A DNA stretch of 64,000 bases, from NCBI RefSeq assembly GCF_039555335.1, contig NC_092637.1:3374472-3438471 (forward strand), written 5' to 3'. Below, in pieces: positions 46,301 to 61,300 of this stretch (its first letter is position 1; every line of letters starts with the position of its first letter). A model generated the notes under the pieces. It was not told the DNA's origin, ran no database searches, and worked only from the letters and a program-made list of their open reading frames with translations. The stretch is from Amphiura filiformis (Eukaryota; Echinodermata; Ophiuroidea; Amphilepidida; Amphiuridae). Made by a program: the position numbers and the translations under genes.

Positions 46301-49300
46301 CACTTTAAAGGCCTTATTGGAAATAGTCCCCCTTCTAGCCCCGTACAATGTTGGCATACCCAATATGCTCATCTTCACATATCTTCTCCCAACATTGATT
46401 GGTGGGGAAAGGGAGGGATATGCTTAAGATGAACATTGAGAGAACTCTATTATAAATCTTAGTTTCCAGTGACTCATATAGCGTGCGCGCTATACTAAGA
46501 TGAACATGGGAATTACAGTGGGTGTTCGAACACATTTTTTCCGGGATTGTCTACAAAATTGCTTAGCAAAATCATCTGATTTTAGTTTTTGGACAATAAC
46601 TCTGCAGTTACGCCATCGATTTTAATGCAATTTGGCACATATGTTAGAAACATAATTTGCTATCATCCCACAAAATATGGAGGAAATCAATAGCGTTCTG
46701 TTAGTATAGATTTAACATAGCGTTTTGTACACACAAATACAGGCCTAAATTATTTATGTGCCATGTTTATTGAGCATATGTACATGTGGTATAATTAATT
46801 TAGAGAAGGTGTTAAAATTTTATATTCAGCTAAAAACAGACATTACTCGTAAATTTAATGTTATGTATTTAAATGTCACAAATGTACCACTGTGTGATAA
46901 ATCGGGGGGGGCGAGAGAGAGCGAGTGATAGGAAGGAGAGATACGCACAGGCTATGCACATTTATTGTTTTTAAAAACATTGCTTGACCAACATTTAAGA
47001 AAATCAGCCTAATGTGTGAAATTGTGTTCATTAAACATTTTAAATACACCATGGTTCAGATGGTCAAATGGTGAATCATAACGATTTACACACATAGACA
47101 AGCACGCATTTCCAACGATTCACCATATAATAGAAAAATAAATCCTATTATTCTTTATGTTTTGTGGTCAACCGTGCATAATGTGTGTTTTCAATGGGGA
47201 GATGTGCAATGATTTACCTTTACCATGAATAGGCTTTCACACTTTTAGTGTACACAGTTATACGCACTGAAGAGACAACGCAAATCATGTTTAATGAAAT
47301 GTGCCAATTTTGAGATTGCATAGGCCTAATAATAAAGGTCATTATCTAGAATGCTCACAATGATCGGTGTTTGTTTAACTGAAAACACAACATTTTTGAA
47401 TTGTTTATATTTCCTTTTCTGTCTTCGATCAAAAATTATGACAATCATGAAATAACCCTGAACTTGCACACCAATCATTGACCATGTTAGTTAAAATATT
47501 ATTGATTGATGTGTCCTATACATTGCGCATGTGTCTTTTAATGTGAAATTGGACTTGAACTTGAAACATGTTGAACAGCAAGTGACATTTGCACTTTTTA
47601 TTCTTCCTTCTTTTTTAATGCATTATTTTCCTTTTACTTAGATTTTTTGTTTTATCTTCTTTTATTTAATTTTGGCATTTTCTTTCCTATTTTGTTTTGG
47701 TTTCGTTTCTTTGTTTCTTATATCTTTTTTATTATTATTTTTTTGTGGGGGTCTTTAATGACTTCTTTTTATTTTTATTTGCTTGAAATCTTTGAAGTTT
47801 ACTTTCGTGGGGTCAGGAATTACTGGTTTGGAAGGAGAAGTTTGGCAATGCATTGGACATAGGGTGGTAGATGTCGTTGCATTATTTTGCTATCTACTGC
47901 AGATAGCATTGACAAATTTGCACCCCCACATCCGTGTGATGTTTGATTGACGGTGCCCTTAGTGTTATAGCAAATATAAAAGATAGTCCATGATTGTCCA
48001 AAAACATTGTCAACTTTTTAGCTATTCAAATTGCTATGTTTTAAACTGTTTGGGGATATGTATCAGGTATTTTACGTCTTATTCGACTTAAATTATTCAA
48101 AATTTGATGAAAATATATGTTTAAAGTGACCGATCCCTGAAATATTTGTGGATGTAATGTAATATTATTTATTGCATGTGTTCCTTATTATATATAAACT
48201 AACATGTCTAAGTTTCATTTAAATCGCTCTACTGGATCTGAAGTTATGATCCCAAATGTGAAAAAGCAAACACTGATTTTAGAATTCCTCAGACAATCTC
48301 AGAAAATATTGTTCGAACACTTTAAAGGCCTTATTGGAAATAGTCCCCCTCCTACCCCCGTACCATGTTGGCATACCCAATATGCTCATCTTCACATATC
48401 TTCTCCCAACATTGATTGGTGGGGAAAGGGAGGGATATGCTTAAGATGAACATTGAGAGAACTCTATTATAAATCTTAGTTTCCAGTGACTCATATAGCG
48501 TGCGCGCTATACTAAGATGAACATGGGAATTACAGTGGGTGTTCGAACACATTTTTCCGGGATTGTCTACAAAATTGCTTAGCAAAATCATCTGATTTTA
48601 GTTTTTGGACAATAACTCTGCAGTTACGCCATCGATTTTAATGCAATTTGGCACATATGTTAGAAACATAATTTGCTATCATCCCACAAAATATGGAGGA
48701 AATCAATAGCGTTCTGTTAGTATAGATTTAACATAGCGTTTTGTACACACAAATACAGGCCTAAATTATTTATGTGCCATGTTTATTGAGCATATGTACA
48801 TGTGGTATAATTAATTTAGAGAAGGTGTTAAAATTTTATATTCAGCTAAAACAGACATTACTCGTAAATTTAATGTTATGTATTTAAATGTCACAAATGT
48901 ACCACTGTGTGATAAATCGGGGGGGCGAGAGAGAGAGCGAGTGATAGGAAGGGAGAGATACGCACAGGCTATGCACATTTATTGTTTTTAAAAACATTGC
49001 TTGACCAACATTTAAGAAAATCAGCCTAATGTGTGAAATTGTGTTCATTAAACATTTTAAATACACCATGGTTCAGATGGTCAAATGGTGAATCATAACG
49101 ATTTACACACATAGACAAGCACGCATTTCCAACGATTCACCATATAATAGAAAAATAAATCCTATTATTCTTTATGTTTTGTGGTCAACCGTGCATAATG
49201 TGTGTTTTCAATGGGGAGATGTGCAATGATTTACCTTTACCATGAATAGGCTTTCACACTTTTAGTGTACACAGTTATACGCACTGAAGAGACAACGCAA

Positions 49301-52300
49301 ATCATGTTTAATGAAATGTGCCAATTTTGAGATTGCATAGGCCTAATAATAAAGGTCATTATCTAGAATGCTCACAATGATCGGTGTTTGTTTAACTGAA
49401 AAACAACATTTTGAATTGTTTATATTTTCTTTCTTTTTCGATCAAAATAATGACAATCATGAAATAACCCTGAACTTGCACACCAATCATTGACCATGTT
49501 AGTTAAAATATTATTGATTGATGTGTCCTATACATTGCGCATGTGTCTTTTAATGTGAAATTGGACTTGAACTTGAAACATGTTGAACAGCAAGTGACAT
49601 TTGCACTTTTATTCTTCCTTCTTTTTTAATGCATTATTTTCCTTTTACTTAGATTTTTTGTTTTATCTTCTTTTATTTAATTTTGGCATTTTCTTTCCTA
49701 TTTTGTTTTGGTTTCGTTTCTTTGTTTCTTATATCTTTTATTATTATTTTTTTTTTGGGGGGGGTCTTTAATGACTTCTTTTTATTTTTATTTGCTTGAA
49801 ATCTTTGAAGTTTACTTTCGTGGGGTCAGGAATTACTGGTTTGGAAGGAGAAGTTTGGCAATGCATTGGACATAGGGTGGTAGATGTCGTTGCATTATTT
49901 TGCTATCTACTGCAGATAGCATTGACAAATTTGCACCCCACATCCGTGTGATGTTTGATTGACGGTGCCCTTAGTGTTATAGCAAATATAAAAGATAGTC
50001 CATGATTGTCCAAAAACATTGTCAACTTTTTAGCTATTCAAATTGCTATGTTTTAAACTGTTTGGGGATATGTATCAGGTATTTTACGTCTTATTCGACT
50101 TAAATTATTCAAAATTTGATGAAAATATATGTTTAAAGTGACCGATCCCTGAAATATTTGTGGATGTAATGTAATATTATTTATTGCATGTGTTCCTTAT
50201 TATATATAAACTAACATGTCTAAGTTTCATTTAAATCGCTCTACTGGATCTGAAGTTATGATCCCAAATGTGAAAAAGCAAACACTGATTTTAGAATTCC
50301 TCAGACAATCTCAGAAAATATTGTTCGAACACTTTAAAGGCCTTATTGGAAATAGTCCCCTTCTACCCCCGTACAATGTTGGCATACCCAATATGCTCAT
50401 CTTCACATATCTTCTCCCAACATTGATTGGTGGGGAAAGGGAGGGATATGCTTAAGATGAACATTGAGAGAACTCTATTATAAATCTTAGTTTCCAGTGA
50501 CTCATATAGCGTGCGCGCTATACTAATGCACATATCAAATGCAACCCCCGGCCCCTGGGGACCGGGGATGGCCATCGTGGGCCGTGGTTTTTGGGTTTAA
50601 AGTTCAAGTCCCGGGTAAACACCTGGCCAGTCCCGGACCCACCCGGGCAAAACTCGAAGCCACTTCCCGGCCCCCCGGGGCGAATATCCGATGCAAACCG
50701 ATGCAAACCCCGGGTATTCCTCGGCCCGAGTTCCCGGCCCTGAGCACCGGATATAGGCTTGGATCTTAATATGGTTTTAATATCGCGGCAATCTTTTCAT
50801 GCGGGCTCAAAATTCGTGGGATGATGTCTTCAATGGACTGCCAAGCTCTGGACATGCTGGGTGCATTCAAACGCTTCAAATATATGCCTACATGTGTGTT
50901 GCAAATACGTCAGGTACTTACCTTGTTGCAAAACATCTAAAATGATAAACGTAATTAGGCTACGTAGATTCTCGTCAATAGCGCAGAGCAGCGTAATTCT
51001 TTCCTTTCCTTCCTATTAGGTGTAGGCCTACTTGCTTTACTGTTTGAGTATCAACGCACGGGCTTCAACGTGTACAGTTTACATCATAGGCATGGAATCA
51101 AAAATTTGTTACCCTTTATTTTGCCACAGTTTTGGGGTACATTTCAGTGATGGTGGTGCATAACTGGGTGGGTTTCAGTGGAGACTAATGCACCCAACTG
51201 GATGCCCATTTACGACCAAAATGTTGCTGAGTATGTATGGAGCTCAGAAAGGCAAATAATGTAGGCTGAAACCATTTCATGGTTCAGCAAAAACGCTGCT
51301 TACACGGCGTAAGTCCGATTATGAATACACGTAAAGTTGGTTAGCATGGTTAGAAGGCAATTAGATACATGTTTCAGATTCGGACTATCAGTTTTTCATA
51401 TTCGAACTATTGAAGTATGTCTCACATTCAAAAGTGAAATGTCAGATGTTATAGGCCTACTGTTTCCACTTTCGGACTAACGTCTATTAACGTCTAGCGA
51501 CCCTTTTTCGGACGAGCGCACCGTCGAAGGAATTTTACGTTGCATTATATCAATGTCGGACTCAATCACCCGACTTTCCCACTTAGTCATTTCGTGTATT
51601 TTTCATGCTTTATAGTGGCAGGGGAACGGGACAAGTGGGGATCCTGTGTGCCATCCATGCTTGTTTTAAATATTACGAGGCATGAATGGCGGGTCGGAAA
51701 ATGCCGGGAATAAACCAGAAATATCATATTGATATCACTAGGAAGATTTAGTTCAGATAATGACATTTTCTTGACCATTTCTTGACTTTTCTTAACTATT
51801 CATTAAAATTTAAATAAAAAAATAGTTAAGGAAAGTCAAGAACTAGTCAAGAAAATTACCAAATCTTGAATAAATCTGAACAAATCTTCCCAGTGTATAG
51901 GACGTACATGTAGGTCTATCCAAAATGCAACTTCTAATTACAATGAGGCTATTCTGTAAAGGCCCATACCCCATCCAAATAGGCCTACCTTGAATATTGT
52001 TTAAAATCAAATGACCATCTATCAAACTTTTGGCGAACAAGTTATAATATTTTGTTTCACGAGGTTGCCATTTTCGATATTATTTAAAACATCCTTTGAC
52101 GATTCGTGATTAATGATAACTGCTCCAAAAACGATCACAGATGTCACAAAAGTATCGTGGATTCTTTTATTATCACGGTTTGTTTTGTTTTTGTTTGTAG
52201 ACCTAATAATTTAAAACTTTACTCTCGGCGGGTGGTTAAAACTCGTAAAAAAATAACCAATACATTGGCATAAATAAGCGTATTGCAGGCTCTCGTTTTT

Positions 52301-55300
52301 GCGTGCATGTCAATAAGCCAGTGTGGTCTGGTTAAACATGCTAACTTTCGAGCCCCGTTAAATAACAGATACTACATGGCTTACTGCAAAATTTGGAAAC
52401 AACAGCCAAGATTTTGTTTTTGGAATGGATTTAAATGAAGAGTAACATTAATGTGGCGACTCAGTGGATTATTAATATACATCCACGGCTCAAGTACGGC
52501 CAATTGATAGGATTCCTCGGCCCATAAATGTGGGCATCCTTACTAGCAAACCACGGCAATGTGCACGGCCCAATTTACTGGTTTGAAACCCTTAGTTACG
52601 ACATAACCCCTGGCCCTCCCGGGTAAAGTCCCAGCCCAATTTCCCGGGGTTTTGGCCGACGTCAAGTCTTATACCAGTCCCGGCCAACACCCGGCTCCCC
52701 CCGGGACACATTTTGAGTCAAATCTCGGGTCACATAATGTCAAGTCCCGGACCACCCCCGGGTCCCCAGGGGCCGGGGTTGCATTTGATATGTGCATAAG
52801 ATGAACATGGGAATTACAGTGGGTGTTCGAACACATTTTTTCCGGGATTGTCTACAAAATTGCTTAGCAAAATCATCTGATTTTAGTTTTTGGACAATAA
52901 CTCTGCAGTTACGCCATCGATTTTAATGCAATTTGGCACATATGTTAGAAACATAATTTGCTATCATCCCACAAAATATGGAGGAAATCAATAGCGTTCT
53001 GTTAGTATAGATTTAACATAGCGTTTTGTACACACAAATACAGGCCTAAATTATTTATGTGCCATGTTTATTGAGCATATGTACATGTGGTATAATTAAT
53101 TTAGAGAAGGTGTTAAAATTTTATATTCAGCTAAAAACAGACATTACTCGTAAATTTAATGTTATGTATTTAAATGTCACAAATGTACCACTGTGTGATA
53201 AATCGGGGGGGCAGAGAGAGAGAGAGCGAGTGATAGGAAGGAGAGATACGCACAGGCTATGCACATTTATTGTTTTTAAAAACATTGCTTGACCAACATT
53301 TAAGAAAATCAGCCTAATGTGTGAAATTGTGTTCATTAAACATTTTAAATACACCATGGTTCAGATGGTCAAATGGTGAATCATAACGATTTACACACAT
53401 AGACAAGCACGCATTTCCAACGATTCACCATATAATAGAAAAATAAATCCTATTATTCTTTATGTTTTGTGGTCAACCGTGCATAATGTGTGTTTTCAAT
53501 GGGGAGATGTGCAATGATTTACCTTTACCATGAATAGGCTTTCACACTTTTAGTGTACACAGTTATACGCACTGAAGAGACAACGCAAATCATGTTTAAT
53601 GAAATGTGCCAATTTTGAGATTGCATAGGCCTAATAATAAAGGTCATTATCTAGAATGCTCACAATGATCGGTGTTTGTTTAACTGAAAAACAACATTTT
53701 TGAATTGTTTATATTTTCTTTCTTTTTCGATCAAAAATAATGACAATCATGAAATAACCCTGAACTTGCACACCAATCATTGACCATGTTAGTTAAAATA
53801 TTATTGATTGATGTGTCCTATACATTGCGCATGTGTCTTTTAATGTGAAATTGGACTTGAACTTGAAACATGTTGAACAGCAAGTGACATTTGCACTTTT
53901 TATTCTTCCTTCTTTTTTAATGCATTATTTTCCTTTTACTTAGATTTTTTGTTTTATCTTCTTTTATTTAATTTTGGCATTTTCTTTCCTATTTTGTTTT
54001 GGTTTCGTTTCTTTGTTTCTTATATCTTTTATTATTATTTTTTTTTGGGGGGGGTCTTTAATGACTTCTTTTTATTTTTATTTGCTTGAAATCTTTGAAG
54101 TTTACTTTCGTGGGGTCAGGAATTACTGGTTTGGAAGGAGAAGTTTGGCAATGCATTGGACATAGGGTGGTAGATGTCGTTGCATTATTTTGCTATCTAC
54201 TGCAGATAGCATTGACAAATTTGCACCCCACATCCGTGTGATGTTTGATTGACGGTGCCCTTAGTGTTATAGCAAATATAAAAGATAGTCCATGATTGTC
54301 CAAAAACATTGTCAACTTTTAGCTATTCAAATTGCTATGTTTTAAACTGTTTGGGGATATGTATCAGGTATTTTACGTCTTATTCGACTTAAATTATTCA
54401 AAATTTGATGAAAATATATGTTTAAAGTGACCGATCCCTGAAATATTTGTGGATGTAATGTAATATTATTTATTGCATGTGTTCCTTATTATATATAAAC
54501 TAACATGTCTAAGTTTCATTTAAATCGCTCTACTGGATCTGAAGTTATGATCCCAAATGTGAAAAAGCAAACACTGATTTTAGAATTCCTCAGACAATCT
54601 CAGAAAATATTGTTCGAACACTTTAAAGGCCTTATTGGAAATAGTCGCCCTTCTACCCCCGTACAATGTTGGCATACCCAATATGCTCATCTTCACATAT
54701 CTTCTCCCAACATTGATTGGTGGGGAAAGGGGAGGGTATATGCTTAAGATGAACATTGAGAGAACTCTATTATAAATCTTAGTTTCCAGTGACTCATATA
54801 GCGTGCGCGCTATACTAAGATGAACATGGGAATTACAGTGGGTGTTCGAACACATTTTTCCGGGATTGTCTACAAAATTGCTTAGCAAAATCATCTGATT
54901 TTAGTTTTTGGACAATAACTCTGCAGTTACGCCATCGATTTTAATGCAATTTGGCACATATGTTAGAAACATAATTTGCTATCATCCCACAAAATATGGA
55001 GGAAATCAATAGCGTTCTGTTAGTATAGATTTAACATAGCGTTTTGTACACACAAATACAGGCCTAAATTATTTATGTGCCATGTTTATTGAGCATATGT
55101 ACATGTGGTATAATTAATTTAGAGAAGGTGTTAAAATTTTATATTCAGCTAAAACAGACATTACTCGTAAATTTAATGTTATGTATTTAAATGTCACAAA
55201 TGTACCACTGTGTGATAAATCGGGGGGGGGGGGCGAGAGAGAGAGCGAGGGATAGGAAGGGGGAGATACGCACAGGCTATGCACATTTATTGTTTTTAAA

Positions 55301-58300
55301 AACATTGCTTGACCAACATTTAAGAAAATCAGCCTAATGTGTGAAATTGTGTTCATTAAACATTTTAAATACACCATGGTTCAGATGGTCAAATGGTGAA
55401 TCATAACGATTTACACACATAGACAAGAAGCACGCATTTCCAACGATTCACCATATAATAGAAAAATAAATCCTATTATTCTTTATGTTTTGTGGTCAAC
55501 CGTGCATAATGTGTGTTTTCAATGGGGAGATGTGCAATGATTTACCTTTACCATGAATAGGCTTTCACACTTTTAGTGTACACAGTTATACGCACTGAAG
55601 AGACAACGCAAATCATGTTTAATGAAATGTGCCAATTTTGAGATTGCATAGGCCTAATAATAAAGGTCATTATCTAGAATGCTCACAATGATCGGTGTTT
55701 GTTTAACTGAAAACAACATTTTTGAATTGTTTATATTTTCTTTCTTTTTTCTATCAAAAATAATGACAATCATGAAATAACCCTGAACTTGCACACCAAT
55801 CATTGACCATGTTAGTTAAAATATTATTGATTGATGTGTCCTATACATTGCGCATGTGTCTTTTAATGTGAAATTGGACTTGAACTTGAAACATGTTGAA
55901 CAGCAAGTGACATTTGCACTTTTTATTCTTTCTTCTTTTTTAATGCATTATTTTCCTTTTACTTAGATTTTTTGTTTTATCTTCTTTTATTTAATTTTGG
56001 CATTTTCTTTCCTATTTTGTTTTGGTTTCGTTTCTTTGTTTCTTATATCTTTCATTATTTTTTTTTTGTGGGGGGGGGGGGGTCTTTAATGACTTCTTTT
56101 TATTTTTATTTGCTTGAAATCTTTGAAGTTTACTTTCGTGGGGTCAGGAATTACTGGTTTGGAAGGAGAAGTTTGGCAATGCATTGGACATAGGGTGGTA
56201 GATGTCGTTGCATTATTTTGCTATCTACTGCAGATAGCATTGACAAATTGCACCCCACATCCGTGTGATGTTTGATTGACGGTGCCCTTAGTGTTATAGC
56301 AAATATAAAAGATAGTCCATGATTGTCCAAAAACATTGTCAACTTTTTAGCTATTCAAATTGCTATGTTTTAAACTGTTTGGGGATATGTATCAGGTATT
56401 TTACGTCTTATTCGACTTAAATTATTCAAAATTTGATGAAAATATATGTTTAAAGTGACCGATCCCTGAAATATTTGTGGATGTAATGTAATATTATTTA
56501 TTGCATGTGTTCCTTATTATATATAAACTAACATGTCTAAGTTTCATTTAAATCGCTCTACTGGATCTGAAGTTATGATCCCAAATGTGAAAAAGCAAAC
56601 ACTGATTTTAGAATTCCTCAGACAATCTCAGAAAATATTGTTCGAACACTTTAAAGGCCTTATTGGAAATAGACCCCCTTCTACCCCCGTACAATGTTGG
56701 CATACCCAATATGCTCATCTTCACATATCTTCTCCCAACATTGATTGGTGGGGAAAGGGAGGGATATGCTTAAGATGAACATTGAGAGAACTCTATTATA
56801 AATCTTAGTTTCCAGTGACTCATATAGCGTGCGCGCTATACTAAGATGAACATGGGAATTACAGTGGGTGTTCGAACACATTTTTCCGGGATTGTCTACA
56901 AAATTGCTTAGCAAAATCATCTGATTTTAGTTTTTGGACAATAACTCTGCAGTTACGCCATCGATTTTAATGCAATTTGGCACATATGTTAGAAACATAA
57001 TTTGCTATCATCCCACAAAATATGGAGGAAATCAATAGCGTTCTGTTAGTATAGATTTAACATAGCGTTTTGTACACACAAATACAGGCCTAAATTATTT
57101 ATGTGCCATGTTTATTGAGCATATGTACATGTGGTATAATTAATTTAGAGAAGGTGTTAAAATTTTATATTCAGCTAAAACAGACATTACTCGTAAATTT
57201 AATGTTATGTATTTAAATGTCACAAATGTACCACTGTGTGATAAATCGGGGGGGGGGGGGGCGAGAGAGAGAGCGAGTGATAGGAAGGGAGAGATACGCA
57301 CAGGCTATGCACATTTATTGTTTTTAAAAACATTGCTTGACCAACATTTAAGAAAATCAGCCTAATGTGTGAAATTGTGTTCATTAAACATTTTAAATAC
57401 ACCATGGTTCAGATGGTCAAATGGTGAATCATAACGATTTACACACATAGACAAGCACGCATTTCCAACGATTCACCATATAATAGAAAAATAAATCCTA
57501 TTATTCTTTATGTTTTGTGGTCAACCGTGCATAATGTGTGTTTTCAATGGGGAGATGTGCAATGATTTACCTTTACCATGAATAGGCTTTCACACTTTTA
57601 GTGTACACAGTTATACGCACTGAAGAGACAACGCAAATCATGTTTAATGAAATGTGCCAATTTTGAGATTGCATAGGCCTAATAATAAAGGTCATTATCT
57701 AGAATGCTCACAATGATCGGTGTTTGTTTAACTGAAAAACAACATTTTTGAATTGTTTATATTTTCTTTCTTTTTCGATCAAAAATAATGACAATCATGA
57801 AATAACCCTGAACTTGCACACCAATCATTGACCATGTTAGTTAAAATATTATTGATTGATGTGTCCTATACATTGCGCATGTGTCTTTTAATGTGAAATT
57901 GGACTTGAACTTGAAACATGTTGAACAGCAAGTGACATTTGCACTTTTTATTCTTCCTTCTTTTTAATGCATTATTTTCCTTTTACTTAGATTTTTTGTT
58001 TTATCTTCTTTTATTTAATTTTGGCATTTTCTTTCCTATTTTGTTTTGGTTTCGTTTCTTTGTTTCTTATAACTTTTATTATTATTTTTTTTTGGGGGGT
58101 CTTTAATGACTTCTTTTTATTTTTATTTGCTTGAAATCTTTGAAGTTTACTTTCGTGGGGTCAGGAATTACTGGTTTGGAAGGAGAAGTTTGGCAATGCA
58201 TTGGACATAGGGTGGTAGATGTCGTTGCATTATTTTGCTATCTACTGCAGATAGCATTGACAAATTTGCACCCCACATCCGTGTGATGTTTGATTGACGG

Positions 58301-61300
58301 TGCCCTTAGTGTTATAGCAAATATAAAAGATAGTCCATGATTGTCCAAAAACATTGTCAACTTTTAGCTATTCAAATTGCTATGTTTTAAACTGTTTGGG
58401 GATATGTATCAGGTATTTTACGTCTTATTCGACTTAAATTATTCAAAATTTGATGAAAATATATGTTTAAAGTGACCGATCCCTGAAATATTTGTGGATG
58501 TAATGTAATATTATTTATTGCATGTGTTCCTTATTATATATAAACTAACATGTCTAAGTTTCATTTAAATCGCTCTACTGGATCTGAAGTTATGATCCCA
58601 AATGTGAAAAAGCAAACACTGATTTTAGAATTCCTCAGACAATCTCAGAAAATATTGTTCGAACACTTTAAAGGCCTTATTGGAAATAGTCCCCTTCTAC
58701 CCCCGTACAATGTTGGCATACCCAATATGCTCATCTTCACATATCTTCTCCCAACATTGATTGGTGGGGAAAGGGAGGGATATGCTTAAGATGAACATTG
58801 AGAGAACTCTATTATAAATCTTAGTTTCCAGTGACTCATATAGCGTGCGCGCTATACTAAGATGAACATGGGAATTACAGTGGGTGTTCGAACACATTTT
58901 TTCCGGGATTGTCTACAAAATTGCTTAGCAAAATCATCTGATTTTAGTTTTTGGACAATAACTCTGCAGTTACGCCATCGATTTTAATGCAATTTGGCAC
59001 ATATGTTAGAAACATAATTTGCTATCATCCCACAAAATATGGAGGAAATCAATAGCGTTCTGTTAGTATAGATTTAACATAGCGTTTTGTACACACAAAT
59101 ACAGGCCTAAATTATTTATGTGCCATGTTTATTGAGCATATGTACATGTGGTATAATTAATTTAGAGAAGGTGTTAATATTTTAAAAACAGACATTACTC
59201 GTAAATTTAATGATATGTATTTAAATGTCACAAATGTACCACTGTGTGATAAATCGGGGGGGCGAGAGAGAGAGCGAGTGATAGGAAGGAGAGATACGCA
59301 CAGGCTATGCACATTTATTGTTTTAAAAACATTGCTTGACCAACATTTAAGAAAATCAGCCTAATGTGTGAAATTGTGTTCATTAAACATTTTAAATACA
59401 CCATGGTTCAGATGGTCAAATGGTGAATCATAACGATTTACACACATAGACAAGCACGCATTTCCAACGATTCACCATATAATAGAAAAATAAATCCTAT
59501 TATTCTTTATGTTTTGTGGTCAACCGTGCATAATGTGTGTTTTCAATGGGGAGATGTGCAATGATTTACCTTTACCATGAATAGGCTTTCACACTTTTAG
59601 TGTACACAGTTATACGCACTGAAGAGACAACGCAAATCATGTTTAATGAAATGTGCCAATTTTGAGATTGCATAGGCCTAATAATAAAGGTCATTATCTA
59701 GAATGCTCACAATGATCGGTGTTTGTTTAACTGAAAAACAACATTTTTGAATTGTTTATATTTTCTTTCTTTTTCGATCAAAATAATGACAATCATGAAA
59801 TAACCCTGAACTTGCACACCAATCATTGACCATGTTAGTTAAAATATTATTGATTGATGTGTCCTATACATTGCGCATGTGTCTTTTAATGTGAAATTGG
59901 ACTTGAACTTGAAACATGTTGAACAGCAAGTGACATTTGCACTTTTTATTCTTCCTTCTTTTTTAATGCATTATTTTCCTTTTACTTAGATTTTTTGTTT
60001 TATCTTCTTTTATTTAATTTTGGCATTTTCTTTCCTATTTTGTTTTGGTTTCGTTTCTTTGTTTCTTATATCTTTTATTATTATTTTTTTGTTGGGGGGG
60101 GTCTTTAATGACTTCTTTTTATTTTTATTTGCTTGAAATCTTTGAAGTTTACTTTCGTGGGGTCAGGAATTACTGGTTTGGAAGGAGAAGTTTGGCAATG
60201 CATTGGACATAGGGTGGTAGATGTCGTTGCATTATTTTGCTATCTACTGCAGATAGCATTGACAAATTTGCACCCCACATCCGTGTGATGTTTGATTGAC
60301 GGTGCCCTTAGTGTTATAGCAAATATAAAAGATAGTCCATGATTGTCCAAAAACATTGTCAACTTTTAGCTATTCAAATTGCTATGTTTTAAACTGTTTG
60401 GGGATATGTATCAGGTATTTTACGTCTTATTCGACTTAAATTATTCAAAATTTGATGAAAATATATGTTTAAAGTGACCGATCCCTGAAATATTTGTGGA
60501 TGTAATGTAATATTATTTATTGCATGTGTTCCTTATTATATATAAACTAACATGTCTAAGTTTCATTTAAATCGCTCTACTGGATCTGAAGTTATGATCC
60601 CAAATGTGAAAAAGCAAACACTGATTTTAGAATTCCTCAGACAATCTCAGAAAATATTGTTCGAACACTTTAAAGGCCTTATTGGAAATAGTCCCCTTCT
60701 ACCCCGTACAATGTTGGCATACCCAATATGCTCATCTTCACATATCTTCTCCCAACATTGATTGGTGGGGAAAGGGGAGGGGATATGCTTAAGATGAACA
60801 TTGAGAGAACTCTATTATAAATCTTAGTTTCCAGTGACTCATATAGCGTGCGCGCTATACTAAGATGAACATGGGAATTACAGTGGGTGTTCGAACACAT
60901 TTTTTTTTCCGGGATTGTCTACAAAATTGCTTAGCAAAATCATCTGATTTTAGTTTTTGGACAATAACTCTGCAGTTACGCCATCGATTTTAATGCAATT
61001 TGGCACATATGTTAGAAACATAATTTGCTATCATCCCACAAAATATGGAGGAAATCAATAGCGTTCTGTTAGTATAGATTTAACATAGCGTTTTGTACAC
61101 ACAAATACAGGCCTAAATTATTTATGTGCCATGTTTATTGAGCATATGTACATGTGGTATAATTAATTTAGAGAAGGTGTTAAAATTTTATATTCAGCTA
61201 AAAACAGACATTACTCGTAAATTTAATGTTATGTATTTAAATGTCACAAATGTACCACTGTGTGATAAATCGGGGGGGCGAGAGAGAGAGCGAGTGATAG

